Positions 17,461 through 27,341 of a stretch of 64,000 nucleotides of DNA are shown here, piece after piece. Position 1 is the stretch's first letter, and every line of letters starts with the position of its first letter. The notes beneath the pieces are model-generated. The model saw only the letters and a list, made by a program, of their open reading frames with translations. It did no database searches and was not told the DNA's origin. A program made the position numbers and the translations under genes. The stretch lies in assembly GCA_029265715.1 (NCBI GenBank), contig JAJUGZ010000006.1, positions 1 through 64,000 of the forward strand, given 5' to 3'. Source of the stretch: Bacteroidota bacterium. Lineage in GTDB: Bacteria > Bacteroidota > Bacteroidia > Bacteroidales > Prolixibacteraceae.

Positions 17461-19026
17461 CTATTTTTGCTTTTTTCGGTATAAACAGCACGCCGGAAGC
17501 TGGTTGTAAGCGTTGTCCGGTGCTTTGTATTTTTCGGTATCGTGACCTGCTGCGGCAACGGTTTTCTGAATATTATCCAGATTGGTTTTTGTGGGATCGA
17601 ACTGTACGTGCAGCATTTGCCGGTCGGCATCCCAATCTGCCGAAGTAACCCCGGAAACTGATTTTACGGCTGTTTCAATCCGCTCTTTGCACATATCGCA
17701 GTTTCCTGAAACATGCACCATCTGGAGGGCCTGATCAGTACCACTCATCCGATGACTTGAAGTCACCGGCTGGTTTATCATGCTTGGTTTTCCGGCCAAC
17801 TGGGCGGCAGCATCAACGGCAAAAGCGCCATTGGTCACAATTTCTTCGCCTTCCTGAAGCCCGTTCAGCACCACGTAAGCGTTGCTCAGCGCAGGGCCCA
17901 GTTCAATCTCGCGCATCCGGAATTCAGGTTCATCGGTTCCCGAAACTTTCACGTAAACGACCGAGCGGGGACCTGTCCACAAAACTGCCGATTGCGGGAT
18001 GACCAATTCCTCACGATATTCGGGCAACGCCGATGCAATTGTTCCGCGTACAAACATTTCAGGTTTAAGCCTGCCTCTTGGATTATCTGCTTCTACGCGC
18101 ACTTTTGCAACCCGTGTCGCCGGGTCAATAACCGGGTCAATAAAAGTTACTTTCCCTGAGAAAGCCTGTCCGGGAATCGATTCAACCGAAAAGGAAGCAG
18201 CATCGCCTTCTTTGATCCACGGAAGGTCGCTTTCGTAGGCATCCAGCAAAACCCACACGCGCGATAAATCGGCAACCTCAAACAAGGCAGCTCCCTGTTG
18301 CACGTAATCTCCCTGGTTGACCCGCTTGTTCAGAACCACCCCCGAAACATTTGCCCTGACATCGAATACCGGTTGCAGTTTCCCGCTTTTCTCAATGCCT
18401 GAAATCTGTTCGTCAGTCAGCTTCCATTGATGCAGTTTCTCGCGGGCTGCTTCGACTAAGTCCGGCTGGGGCGGGTTCAACAGCCTGGCCTGCAACAATT
18501 CTTCCTGAGCCGTAACCAAAGACGGTGAATAAATGCGGGCAATTACCCGGCCTTTTGCAACCAGCTCTCCGGTGAAGCTAACCAGCAGTTCTTCGATTCG
18601 TCCGGCGATATGGGCCGCCTGTGTTTTGAGTCGACGTTCGTCAACCTGAACTTTACCAGTCAGGCTGATTGATTTTTCGATATTTTGCCGGCCAACAAGG
18701 CTGGTCTGCACTTCGGCCAGCCTCATGCCATCTTCGGTCATATGAACGGCATCCGGGTTTGGTCCGGCTGTTACCGGTTGAAGCGGAATCAGATCCATCC
18801 CGCAAATGGGACACTGTCCCGGTTTGTCCATCCTGATTTGCGGGTGCATCGAGCAGGTCCAAATCTGATGTTCCGATTCGTCGTGTTGATGTTCCTGAAT
18901 GATCAATCCTTCCGGATTTTTGCTGTTTCCGGCGTTGTGAAAGAGGAACCATCCCAAAACCAATCCGCCTGCAATGAGTAACCCGGATTTGATCCACGTC
19001 TTTTGAAAACTATTTTTGTGTTTCAT
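17461..19026 (-). CDS. cusB: CusB-type RND efflux periplasmic adaptor with N-terminal heavy-metal-binding and C-terminal HMA domain
   Basis: WTCSMHPQIRMDKPGQCPICGMDLIP; membrane-fusion-protein core; C-terminal VHVSGNCDMCKERIETAVKSVSGV...LPACCLYRKKQK. Confidence 0.93.
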   Translation of the reverse strand: MKHKNSFQKTWIKSGLLIAGGLVLGWFLFHNAGNSKNPEGLIIQEHQHDESEHQIWTCSMHPQIRMDKPGQCPICGMDLIPLQPVTAGPNPDAVHMTEDGMRLAEVQTSLVGRQNIEKSISLTGKVQVDERRLKTQAAHIAGRIEELLVSFTGELVAKGRVIARIYSPSLVTAQEELLQARLLNPPQPDLVEAAREKLHQWKLTDEQISGIEKSGKLQPVFDVRANVSGVVLNKRVNQGDYVQQGAALFEVADLSRVWVLLDAYESDLPWIKEGDAASFSVESIPGQAFSGKVTFIDPVIDPATRVAKVRVEADNPRGRLKPEMFVRGTIASALPEYREELVIPQSAVLWTGPRSVVYVKVSGTDEPEFRMREIELGPALSNAYVVLNGLQEGEEIVTNGAFAVDAAAQLAGKPSMINQPVTSSHRMSGTDQALQMVHVSGNCDMCKERIETAVKSVSGVTSADWDADRQMLHVQFDPTKTNLDNIQKTVAAAGHDTEKYKAPDNAYNQLPACCLYRKKQK

Positions 19027-19053
19027 TTTTCTGATTTTATCTGTTGTAAAAAA

Positions 19054-20511
19054 TTAATCCATCCGGTTTTTCACCCCGGCCAGATATTGCAACTGGGCTT
19101 CGGCCACATTCAGGTCGGTCAGCGCCTGCAGTTTGTTCAGCCTGTACCCGAGCAGTTGTTCCTGCATGCGCAGAACTTCATCCATCGTGGTCTCTGACGC
19201 TGAAAAAGCGGTTGTCAGTAACCTTACACTGATTTGGGCCAACGCTGCCTGTTTTTGGTACAATTCTAACCGGCGGTTGGCATCATGGTATTGTTCAACC
19301 GTTTCCTGAAAAGCAACCTGCAATTCATTCCGTGTGTTTTGAAAAGCTTTTTCCGACGCTTCAATCCTGAATTCGGCTTCACGTTCCATCGTTTTGTATT
19401 TCCTGCTGAAAACCGGAATTGTGAACGAAACCATCGGCATTGCCATATCCTTGCCGTTCATCATCGATGTATTTCCGGCGCGTTTTTCAATCAGCATATA
19501 ATTGGCCCCGATGCCCAGCATCGGTTTGCCCATTTTCGAAGCCATCGCTTGCTGGGCCTGTCCGGCTGCTTTTTCGGCCAGGGTCATTTGCAGCATCGGG
19601 TTATTTTGCAGGCTGTCGCTGAGGATTTTGAGATCGGTTAACGGCCCGCCTGCGATCAGGCTGTCAGGGACAAAAACCGGGGATTCCGGCGAACGGTTCA
19701 GCAACCTGTTGAAACGGGTCGTTTCGGTGATCAGCTGATCTTTTTTAGCGGCCACACGGTTTTCCAGTTCGGCGATTTCCATCTGGACCCGCAGCACATC
19801 GACCATTCCGGAGCCCGGTTGCTTCATCGGGGAATTTCCGGCATTCATGGCCATCCTTCCGGAAAGAGGTGTAGAACTGCCATTCATTCCACCCATACCG
19901 CCTCCATTCGTGGACGAGGGTTCTGTTGGTGCGGCAGGCTGCGACATATTTGCCCCGGATGAATTAATTGCCTGCACGTTGGTGTAAGCCGATAATGCCA
20001 GTTTTTCCAAGGTCCGGAGCAATTCCATATTTTCATTCAGAATATCAATTTCCTTTTTCTTCTGATATATCCGGTACCACGAAGTTTTTACCTGTTTATA
20101 GGCCATATTTCGGGCGTCGCGGGCTTCTTCAAATTTCATGACAGCCATTTGAGAAGCCTCGTCTTTGGCGGCTTTCAGGGTTCCGAACCATGGAAACATC
20201 TGCATCAGGCGAATGCTGCTTACCTGGTTTCCTCCCGTCAGTTCCATTGGTTTCAGGTAAAAGCCAAGTTCGGCAGAAGGGTCGGGCAGGGCGCCTGCCT
20301 GCGGAACCTTTTCGAGGGCTTCCGAATATTCCAGGTATTTAGCCTGTAGCCCCGGATTGTGTTTGTCGGCCAACTCCAGATAAATGGAAAGCGAATCCTG
20401 TGCTTTCACTGAAAAAGATGCGATCAGCAACAGTAGGGAAAAGACAATTCGACAGAAAGGCAATTCACCTTGAGCTTTGATGCTTGATACGTTATACCTG
20501 GCACTATTCAT
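19054..20511 (-). CDS. TolC-family outer membrane efflux protein (CusC-like)
   Basis: Position between cusB and cusA; alpha-helical OEP motifs, Met-rich segment GGGMGGMNGSS. Confidence 0.9.
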   Translation of the reverse strand: MNSARYNVSSIKAQGELPFCRIVFSLLLLIASFSVKAQDSLSIYLELADKHNPGLQAKYLEYSEALEKVPQAGALPDPSAELGFYLKPMELTGGNQVSSIRLMQMFPWFGTLKAAKDEASQMAVMKFEEARDARNMAYKQVKTSWYRIYQKKKEIDILNENMELLRTLEKLALSAYTNVQAINSSGANMSQPAAPTEPSSTNGGGMGGMNGSSTPLSGRMAMNAGNSPMKQPGSGMVDVLRVQMEIAELENRVAAKKDQLITETTRFNRLLNRSPESPVFVPDSLIAGGPLTDLKILSDSLQNNPMLQMTLAEKAAGQAQQAMASKMGKPMLGIGANYMLIEKRAGNTSMMNGKDMAMPMVSFTIPVFSRKYKTMEREAEFRIEASEKAFQNTRNELQVAFQETVEQYHDANRRLELYQKQAALAQISVRLLTTAFSASETTMDEVLRMQEQLLGYRLNKLQALTDLNVAEAQLQYLAGVKNRMD

Positions 20512-23500
20512 GATTGTCCTCCTTTCCGTTACCTGTTGTTATTAAAGCCAGTCGTTTTTCTTTTCTCCGGACAGTCCCTTCGCGCCAAATGCTTTGAAGC
20601 ACCGGCACCACAAACATGGTCATGATCTGGATGATCATTCCTCCAAATGTCGGGATGGCCATGGGCACCATGATATCGGCGCCTTTTCCTGTTGAAGTGA
20701 GTACCGGCAACAATGCAATAATGGCGACTGCAGCCGTCATCATGGCCGGGCGTACGCGCTTTTCCCCGGCTTCAATTACCGCTTCGCGCACTTCGCGGAT
20801 GGTTGCCGGTTTGCGTTCTTCAAAAACCTGGTGGATGTAGGTTCCCATAATCACTCCATCGTCGGTGGCAATGCCGAACAAGGCAATAAACCCGACCCAG
20901 ACAGCGACGCTCAAATTGATGGTGTGCATCTGGAACAGGTCGCGCATGTTCATTCCGGCCAGCGAAAAATTCAGGAACCAGCCTTGCCCGTAAAGCCAAA
21001 GCATGATAAAACCCCCGGCAAACGCCACAAATACGCCGGAAAAATGGATTGAAGATGCCGTGATTGTTTTGAACTGAAAATAGAGCAGTAAAAACACCAA
21101 GATCAGGCTGATTGGTATTACGATGGCCAGCCGCCGGGTTGCCCGGACCTGCTGTTCGTAGTTTCCGGCGAACTTGTAACTGACACCGGCCGAAAGTTTA
21201 ATTTCTCCGGAGGCTAATTTCTCCTGAATGAATTTCTGTGCATTTTCTACCACATCCACTTCGGCCAGATCGGGGAGTTTGTCAAAAATGACATACCCGG
21301 TCAGGAACGTATTCTCGCTCCGGATCATTTGCGGGCCGCGGGTGTAGGAAATATCGGCCAGTTCGCCCAGCGGAACCTGTGTGCCGTTCATGGCCGGAAC
21401 CAGAATTTTCTTCAATTCTTCGGGGGTAGTCCGCAACTCGCGCGGATAACGTACCCGGACCGGGAATCGCCCGCGGCCTTCGACCGTTGTGGTCAGCGTC
21501 ATGCCGCCTATCGCTGCCTGAAGCACTTCCTGCACATCGTTGACCGACATGCCATAGCGGGCAATGGCCGGGCGGTCTAGTTTGATTTCGATATATGGCG
21601 CCCCCACAGCGCGGTCGTAAAAGACCGACGAAGGCACCACGCCCGGAGCCTCTTTCAGCAAACGCTCGAAATCGAGTCCGGCCTTTTCGATTGTTTCCAG
21701 ATCGGGGCCATATACTTTCAGACCCATGGGCGCCCGCATTCCGGTCGAAAGCATGATCAGACGGGTTTGGATAGGCTGCAATTTGGGAGCCGAAGTCAGG
21801 CCAGGCAAATTGGTCGCTTTCACAATCTCGTTCCAGATGTCGCCGGGAGATTTGATTTCTTTGCGCCACTGACGGAAATATTCGCCGTTTTTGTCCGGAA
21901 CCAGCAGCTTCGGGTCAATCTTCCGGAACCCGTCCCGTTCCGGGTTATAGGTCGTGCCGTCGGTCAGGACAAAACTATCATCCTTATCCACCTTAAACTG
22001 CATTCGGTGGCCATTTTCATCCAGGATATATTCAGGTTTGTAGTTAATCGTATTCTCAAACATTTGCACCGGCGCCGGATCAAGCGCAGAGTTTACACGG
22101 CCCCATTTCCCGACAGCCACATCCACCTCCGGAATAGCCATTAACCGTTTGTCTAAATCCTTCACGTAGTTCACGTTCTGCTCAATGCCGGCATGGGGCA
22201 TACTGGTCGGCATCAGCAGGAACGAACCTTCATTCAGGGCCGGCATAAATTCTTTTCCTACCCCGGGAAATGTCTTTGTGGCACTTTGCCAGAAAGTTGT
22301 CTGCCGGATGTTTTGGCCAACGGCGCCGATACCTTTTGCCACAAAACCGAACAGTTTATCGAAGCCAAGCCAGATATTGATTCCGAACAATACCGTGAAA
22401 ACCGGGATCAGCAAAAACTGCCATTTGTGCCGCAGGCACCAGCGCAAAACCTGTTCGTAGAAATGGATCATCGTCAGGAGCAACCCTAACACAAAAGCCA
22501 CAATACCGGTCACAAACAGGAAGTTTACCATAAGACTATTGTGTGCGCCCAAAGGCAGCCATTCCTTTGTCAGGAAGAAAATTGCAAACAACAGCGTTAT
22601 CCCGATGTTGATCATGTTGGGAATATTTTTCCGGGGCCCGGGCCAACGTGAGGCCAGTAAATTATTAATTCCGACAGCTGTCAAAGCCAGCGCCGGCCAG
22701 GTTTTCCATAAAATTACAGCAGCCAAACCTGCAACAATCAATCCTGAGTTCCAAACGCGGCTGATCCGTTTCTTGTCAAAACGGATTGAGAAAATGAGGT
22801 TGGCCAGCGTGGGCAATACAACAACTCCAAGCAGGAATGATGCTAACAGCGCGAAAGTTTTGGTGAAAGCCAACGGCCTGAACAGTTTTCCTTCGGAAGC
22901 CTGCATGGCAAATACCGGCAAAAAACTAACGATAGTTGTCAGCAAGGCAGTTGTAATGGCTGACGAAACCTCGGTCGTCGCATCAAAAATGACGGTTTTT
23001 AAATGCGCGCCTTTGGCATTTTTGTTCTCAGGCATTTCAAGATGCCTGATGATGTTTTCAACGAAGACAATCCCGACATCCACCATGACACCAATAGCAA
23101 TGGCAATACCGGAAAGAGCCACAATGTTGGCATCAACGCCAAACAGGCTCATGGCAATAAAAGTCATGAGTACGGTGACAGGCAAGAGGCTTGAAATCAG
23201 GATGGAAGCTCGCAGGTTGAAGACCAGCACAATGATCACGATGATGCTGATCAGGATTTCGTGCGAAAGAGCCGATTCCAGCGTGCCAATTGTTTCCTGA
23301 ATCAAGCCGGCCCGGTCGTAAAACGGTACAATAGTTACCTTCGAGACAGTTCCGTCGGGCAACACTTTCGACGGCAGCCCCGGGGCTATTTCGCTGATTT
23401 TGTTTTTGACATTTTGGATGACTTCCATCGGATTGGAACCGTAACGGGCAACCACGACTGCCCCTGCTGCTTCGGCGCCACTTTTGTCGAGCCCGCCACG

Positions 23501-24370
23501 GCGTGTGGCCGGTCCGAACGAAACGCGGGCGACATCTCCAACACGAACCGGGACATTGTTGCGAACGGCAACAACTGCCTGTTTCAGATCATCCGGGTTT
23601 TTTAAATATCCCAGGCCGCGTACCACGTATTCTACTTTGTTCAGTTCGATGGTTTCGGCGCCGATGTCAAGGTTGCTTTTTTTCACGGCCTGCATTACAT
23701 CCATTACGGTTACCCCCGAAGCTTTCAGTGCATCCGGATTGATATCGACCTGGTATTCTTTGACAAAACCGCCAATAGAAGCTACTTCGGACACGCCTTC
23801 GGCTGTTGCCAGCGAATACCGGACGTAATAATCCTGAATGGTTCGTAGCTCCTGCGGGTCCCAGCCTCCGGCGGGCTTTCCGGTTTTCGGGTCGCGGCCT
23901 TCCAGGGTGTACCAGAAAATCTGCCCAAGAGCTGTCGCATCAGGGCCCAGCGATGGCTGAACTCCCGCAGGCAATGTACCAGCCGGAAGCGAATTAAGCT
24001 TTTCGAGGATTCGAGACCGGCTCCAGTAAAATTCAACATTATCCTGAAAAATGATGTAAATGAACGACATACCAAGCATGGATGTGCTCCGGATGGTTTT
24101 TACGCCCGGAATGCCCAGTAAGGCCGATGTCAGCGGATAGGTGACCTGGTCTTCGATGTCGCGCGGCGACCGCCCCATCCATTCGGTGGCAACGATTTGT
24201 TGGTTATCGCCAATGTCGGGAATGGCATCCACCGGAACCGGGTCTCGGGGAAAAATACCCGTGTCCCGGTTAAATGGGGCTGTGATAATTCCCCAGGCCA
24301 CAAAGGCAACCAACGTAAGAATTGTTACCAGCCGGTTATCTAAAAAGAATCCGATTATTTTTGATAACAT
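20504..24370 (-). CDS. cusA: Heavy-metal efflux RND permease (CusA/CzcA family), long variant
   Basis: VDAIPDIGDNQQIVATEWMGRSPRDIEDQVTYPL; RSTSMLGMSFIYIIF; IGVMVDVGIVFVENIIRHLE; GFIALFGIATDDGVIMGTYI; 1288 aa. Confidence 0.95.
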   Translation of the reverse strand: MLSKIIGFFLDNRLVTILTLVAFVAWGIITAPFNRDTGIFPRDPVPVDAIPDIGDNQQIVATEWMGRSPRDIEDQVTYPLTSALLGIPGVKTIRSTSMLGMSFIYIIFQDNVEFYWSRSRILEKLNSLPAGTLPAGVQPSLGPDATALGQIFWYTLEGRDPKTGKPAGGWDPQELRTIQDYYVRYSLATAEGVSEVASIGGFVKEYQVDINPDALKASGVTVMDVMQAVKKSNLDIGAETIELNKVEYVVRGLGYLKNPDDLKQAVVAVRNNVPVRVGDVARVSFGPATRRGGLDKSGAEAAGAVVVARYGSNPMEVIQNVKNKISEIAPGLPSKVLPDGTVSKVTIVPFYDRAGLIQETIGTLESALSHEILISIIVIIVLVFNLRASILISSLLPVTVLMTFIAMSLFGVDANIVALSGIAIAIGVMVDVGIVFVENIIRHLEMPENKNAKGAHLKTVIFDATTEVSSAITTALLTTIVSFLPVFAMQASEGKLFRPLAFTKTFALLASFLLGVVVLPTLANLIFSIRFDKKRISRVWNSGLIVAGLAAVILWKTWPALALTAVGINNLLASRWPGPRKNIPNMINIGITLLFAIFFLTKEWLPLGAHNSLMVNFLFVTGIVAFVLGLLLTMIHFYEQVLRWCLRHKWQFLLIPVFTVLFGINIWLGFDKLFGFVAKGIGAVGQNIRQTTFWQSATKTFPGVGKEFMPALNEGSFLLMPTSMPHAGIEQNVNYVKDLDKRLMAIPEVDVAVGKWGRVNSALDPAPVQMFENTINYKPEYILDENGHRMQFKVDKDDSFVLTDGTTYNPERDGFRKIDPKLLVPDKNGEYFRQWRKEIKSPGDIWNEIVKATNLPGLTSAPKLQPIQTRLIMLSTGMRAPMGLKVYGPDLETIEKAGLDFERLLKEAPGVVPSSVFYDRAVGAPYIEIKLDRPAIARYGMSVNDVQEVLQAAIGGMTLTTTVEGRGRFPVRVRYPRELRTTPEELKKILVPAMNGTQVPLGELADISYTRGPQMIRSENTFLTGYVIFDKLPDLAEVDVVENAQKFIQEKLASGEIKLSAGVSYKFAGNYEQQVRATRRLAIVIPISLILVFLLLYFQFKTITASSIHFSGVFVAFAGGFIMLWLYGQGWFLNFSLAGMNMRDLFQMHTINLSVAVWVGFIALFGIATDDGVIMGTYIHQVFEERKPATIREVREAVIEAGEKRVRPAMMTAAVAIIALLPVLTSTGKGADIMVPMAIPTFGGMIIQIMTMFVVPVLQSIWREGTVRRKEKRLALITTGNGKEDNHE

Positions 24371-24489
24371 ACCTTATTGATTATATGATTGAACCTGTTA
24401 GAAATGTTTGTATTTCGCTCAGGGCCCGAAGTTCCGGCGATTAAACAGTTCATCGTCAGGATGTATTCAGCAATACACCCTGATATCAA

Positions 24490-24885
24490 TCATAAAAGGT
24501 AGCTTTGACGCTCAGCCAGGCTGACTGAAAGAGCTTGCGGTGGCGGAGAATAAATATCCGGAAAGAGATTGGTATTTAAAGATTTAGGTTTCGGGATCAA
24601 AAAAACTGACGCCGGAAAATCCGGGATTTCGGTTCGAAAGACCGGCAAATGGTCGAGTATCACAGACGGGGTCACGTTTTCGTGGAGCTGAAACGTTTGG
24701 GTTTCATTCCGGCAGCAGCCATCCGTTTCGCAGGTACCCCCTTGGGAAGAACAACTGTGATGCGCTGCTACATTAAACGAAACTTCGACCAGATCTCCGC
24801 CACAGTAATGCCTCGATACCGAAAACCCCATGGACGATATCAGCAAAACCAGCGATACAATACTATGAAGAATGATTCTGATCAT
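24490..24885 (-). CDS. Small secreted Cys-rich protein (HYC_CC_PP-like), part of metal-efflux locus
   Basis: N-terminal signal; SRHYCGGDL...CCRNETQTFQL; Pro-rich C-terminal YSPPPQA. Confidence 0.7.
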   Translation of the reverse strand: MIRIILHSIVSLVLLISSMGFSVSRHYCGGDLVEVSFNVAAHHSCSSQGGTCETDGCCRNETQTFQLHENVTPSVILDHLPVFRTEIPDFPASVFLIPKPKSLNTNLFPDIYSPPPQALSVSLAERQSYLL

Positions 24886-24979
24886 CTATCTGTTTAAGTA
24901 CAATTGCCTGTACAAATAAACGAATTGTAGCCGGGGAAAGTTTTATGCAATTTTGGGGAAAGTGTACATTTTTTTTGAC

Positions 24980-25579
24980 TCAGTTCTTGGGTGAAGGCTT
25001 GTGTGATGGATTAACCTGATCGATCGGGAGCCGTTCCTGATGTTCCAGGTTACGGAATTGAGAGGGAGAGTAGCCTGTTATCCGTTTAAACTGCGCAGAT
25101 AAATGTTGACTGCTGCTGTATCCCAGTTTATAGGCCATTTCGTTTATACTTAGCTCATCGTATATTAGCCACTCTTTGATTTTCTCAACCTTCTGGAGAA
25201 TGATGTATTTTTCGATTGTTATTCCTTCGTGCATTGAAAACATGGAGCTGAGGTAGGAATATTCATAGCCGGTAAATTTGGCAAGGTATGCCGAAATAGT
25301 TTGTCCTGGTGGTATTTTCTTATGATGGTGAATAATCGAGATTAATTCTGTTTTTATTACTTCAACAAGCCTGCTTTTACGGTCGAAAATAACCTCAAAC
25401 CCATGCTCATACAAATTCTGTCGAAGGATTTCCATCTGGGGCATTGCAATGCTTTCTGATAAATTTAGTTCGCCTAACCCGACTGAAGTAACAGGTAACC
25501 CAAGCTTTTCAGCTTCAGATTTCACTGTTTCCACGCACCGTGGGCAAACCATATTCTTTATCGAAATTTTAAATAGCAT
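24980..25579 (-). CDS. AraC-family regulator with N-terminal HMA-like CPRC domain
   Basis: MLFKISIKNMVCPRCVETVKSEAEKLG N-term; AraC HTH NEMAYKLGYSSSQHLSAQFKRITGYSPSQFR; upstream ORF extension (to 25765) overlaps tmRNA, so trimmed to 25579. Confidence 0.85.
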   Translation of the reverse strand: MLFKISIKNMVCPRCVETVKSEAEKLGLPVTSVGLGELNLSESIAMPQMEILRQNLYEHGFEVIFDRKSRLVEVIKTELISIIHHHKKIPPGQTISAYLAKFTGYEYSYLSSMFSMHEGITIEKYIILQKVEKIKEWLIYDELSINEMAYKLGYSSSQHLSAQFKRITGYSPSQFRNLEHQERLPIDQVNPSHKPSPKN

Positions 25580-25656
25580 TTCCCCCTTCTGAAAGCACTT
25601 AAAATTACTGATTGGATAATGTTTGCCCAAATATAAAGTAACTAAATTCAATAAAT

Positions 25657-25688
25657 TTTGCAGCAATATGCTAAAAAATGTAATTTTG
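25657..25688 (+). promoter_or_regulatory. Bacteroidetes-type promoter for tmRNA
   Basis: TTTG (25657-25660) - 20 nt - TAATTTTG (25681-25688), matching TTTG-N19-21-TAnnTTTG, 14 nt before tmRNA 5' end. Confidence 0.75.
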
Positions 25689-25702
25689 TAATCCCTTTTA
25701 CC

Positions 25703-26097
25703 GGGGCTGACTGGTTTTGACAGCGGGTAGAAGAGGTATGTAAGCATGTCGGGCCTTGATCGCACAGCCCGTTAATCTCGGCGTTCAAACAATAACTGGC
25801 GAAACAAATTACGCTCTTGCCGCTTAATCGAAGATTAGTAGATAAGCTATTCCGGCATCAGATGCTGGAACGAGACGTCACTCCGAAGGTCCGGCCTTCT
25901 TCCATTCGGGTTTAGTGGCGCAGCAATTGAAGGATAGCTTGCGGTTTGCTTCGGGCCAATAGCGAAACAACAGAAGCTAAGGTACCGGTCGGTGGCCCTG
26001 ATCCAGCCGGTACACGAAAACCAAGTCTGGGGATAAGCATGTAGAAAGCGTATTGCTTCCTCGTTTGGACGCGGGTTCGACTCCCGCCAGCTCCACA
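25703..26097 (+). ncRNA. ssrA: tmRNA (transfer-messenger RNA)
   Basis: 5' GGGGCTGACTGGTTTTGACAGCGGG; tag ORF ending GGCGAAACAAATTACGCTCTTGCCGCTTAA (GETNYALAA*); 3' T-arm/acceptor GGACGCGGGTTCGACTCCCGCCAGCTCCA. Confidence 0.96.
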
Positions 26098-26145
26098 AAT
26101 CAAAAGAGACGAACTGTGCAAAAACAGTCGTCTCTTTTGATTTGT
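26095..26145. terminator. Strong, probably bidirectional, terminator after tmRNA
   Basis: Perfect 17-bp inverted repeat ACAAATCAAAAGAGACG / CGTCTCTTTTGATTTGT between ssrA (+) and a convergent lipoprotein gene (-). Confidence 0.85.
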
Positions 26146-26155
26146 AGAAATTCAG

Positions 26156-27310
26156 CTAATTGTATCGTTGAAAGTAATTGTACAAAATTGGGCTAAGCTG
26201 ATCGAATATTGGCTTGGTGAACAGTACAAACATATCTTGTGGGGCAGGCGGGGCAACAGCCTGGTTATTCAGTATCCTGACATGCCAGTTTTCAAGCACT
26301 TCCTTGTCTCCGACAAATATGCCATATTGGTTCTTCCATACATACTCGCCGGGTATCCGTTGGTTTAAAAGCAGCTTATCAGACTGAAAATCGGTGATTC
26401 TTATTTCAATGACTCCGCCAGAAGCAACCTGGTCTGTGGCAATTTTAATTGTACCGCGCTTTTCAATAGTCCGGGTGCGGGTTGCAACCGAGTCTTTCCC
26501 GATTTTTACCTGATATTTTTCTTCAACTTGCTTGCTCAGCTTTTGTTCCTCTTCAAAGTGAACGGGGCGATCGATATAAAAATCAAAAAAACTAAGCTGT
26601 AAAATCATATCCGGATATTTCAATCCGCTTTGTTCGGCTTCGTCCGGAGTATAGAAATTCACAAAACTTTCATTCGGAAAGCGTTGGTTTAACATGGCAA
26701 ACACGTTGTCATAAAAGAACCCGGCCGAATATTCGTACTTTTTTGCGCCAACAGGGATTGGTTCAACAATGACTTTTATTGTGGCCAGGTCTTTAGCTTG
26801 TTGTATTTTTTCATTCACATCGCGAAACCCGGGTATATAATTATTGGCACGAACAAATTGATTATATGCATTTCGGGCTGCTTCCCGTGTATTCTGGCTT
26901 AATGCTTCCATCCCGGCGTTATAGCGTTCTTCTGCAGCCCGGGTGGTTACATTGGTAAGTTCGCTGGTATAGGTTTTCGGATTGGCAATTAATTTTCTGG
27001 CAGCAGGAACCCTGCGAACTTCATCCGACAACCGATTAACCGTCAGCATAATATCCAGAGTATGCCCCCATTTAAACCGATCGTTTCCGGAGAGTGTTTG
27101 GTCAATTTCTTCCTGATAGTATTGAATGGCCATTGGATAGCCTTCTTTTACAACCTGAATGGCTTTCCGGTTATCCGGATCGGAAGATAACCGATTGACG
27201 GCCTTAAGGATCGCTTCGTTGTAATTGCCTTTTTGTAAGGCTTTTTCTCCTGACGAACATGCGGCCAGAAAAAGAGCGATCAGGATGAATGGGTAGATCA
27301 GATGCTTCAT
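26156..27310 (-). CDS. Lipoprotein, hypothetical (TPR-like N-terminal region)
   Basis: Start trimmed to ATG at 27310: MKHLIYPFILIALFLAACSSGEKALQKGNYNEAI (lipobox LAAC). Confidence 0.85.
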   Translation of the reverse strand: MKHLIYPFILIALFLAACSSGEKALQKGNYNEAILKAVNRLSSDPDNRKAIQVVKEGYPMAIQYYQEEIDQTLSGNDRFKWGHTLDIMLTVNRLSDEVRRVPAARKLIANPKTYTSELTNVTTRAAEERYNAGMEALSQNTREAARNAYNQFVRANNYIPGFRDVNEKIQQAKDLATIKVIVEPIPVGAKKYEYSAGFFYDNVFAMLNQRFPNESFVNFYTPDEAEQSGLKYPDMILQLSFFDFYIDRPVHFEEEQKLSKQVEEKYQVKIGKDSVATRTRTIEKRGTIKIATDQVASGGVIEIRITDFQSDKLLLNQRIPGEYVWKNQYGIFVGDKEVLENWHVRILNNQAVAPPAPQDMFVLFTKPIFDQLSPILYNYFQRYN

Positions 27311-27341
27311 GTGTAAGGGATTGTAATGCGATAAATTTAGT

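Noticed and set aside
22539-23300. 253-aa plus-strand ORF
   Set aside because: Antisense to cusA; no recognisable motifs and fully explained by the opposite-strand coding bias.
25847-26121. Minus-strand ORFs (MWSWRESNPRP..., MHSSSLLICGAGGSRTRV...) listed in the track
   Set aside because: They are antisense to tmRNA; WSWRESNPRP/AGGSRTRV are typical false translations of the tRNA-like 3' end.
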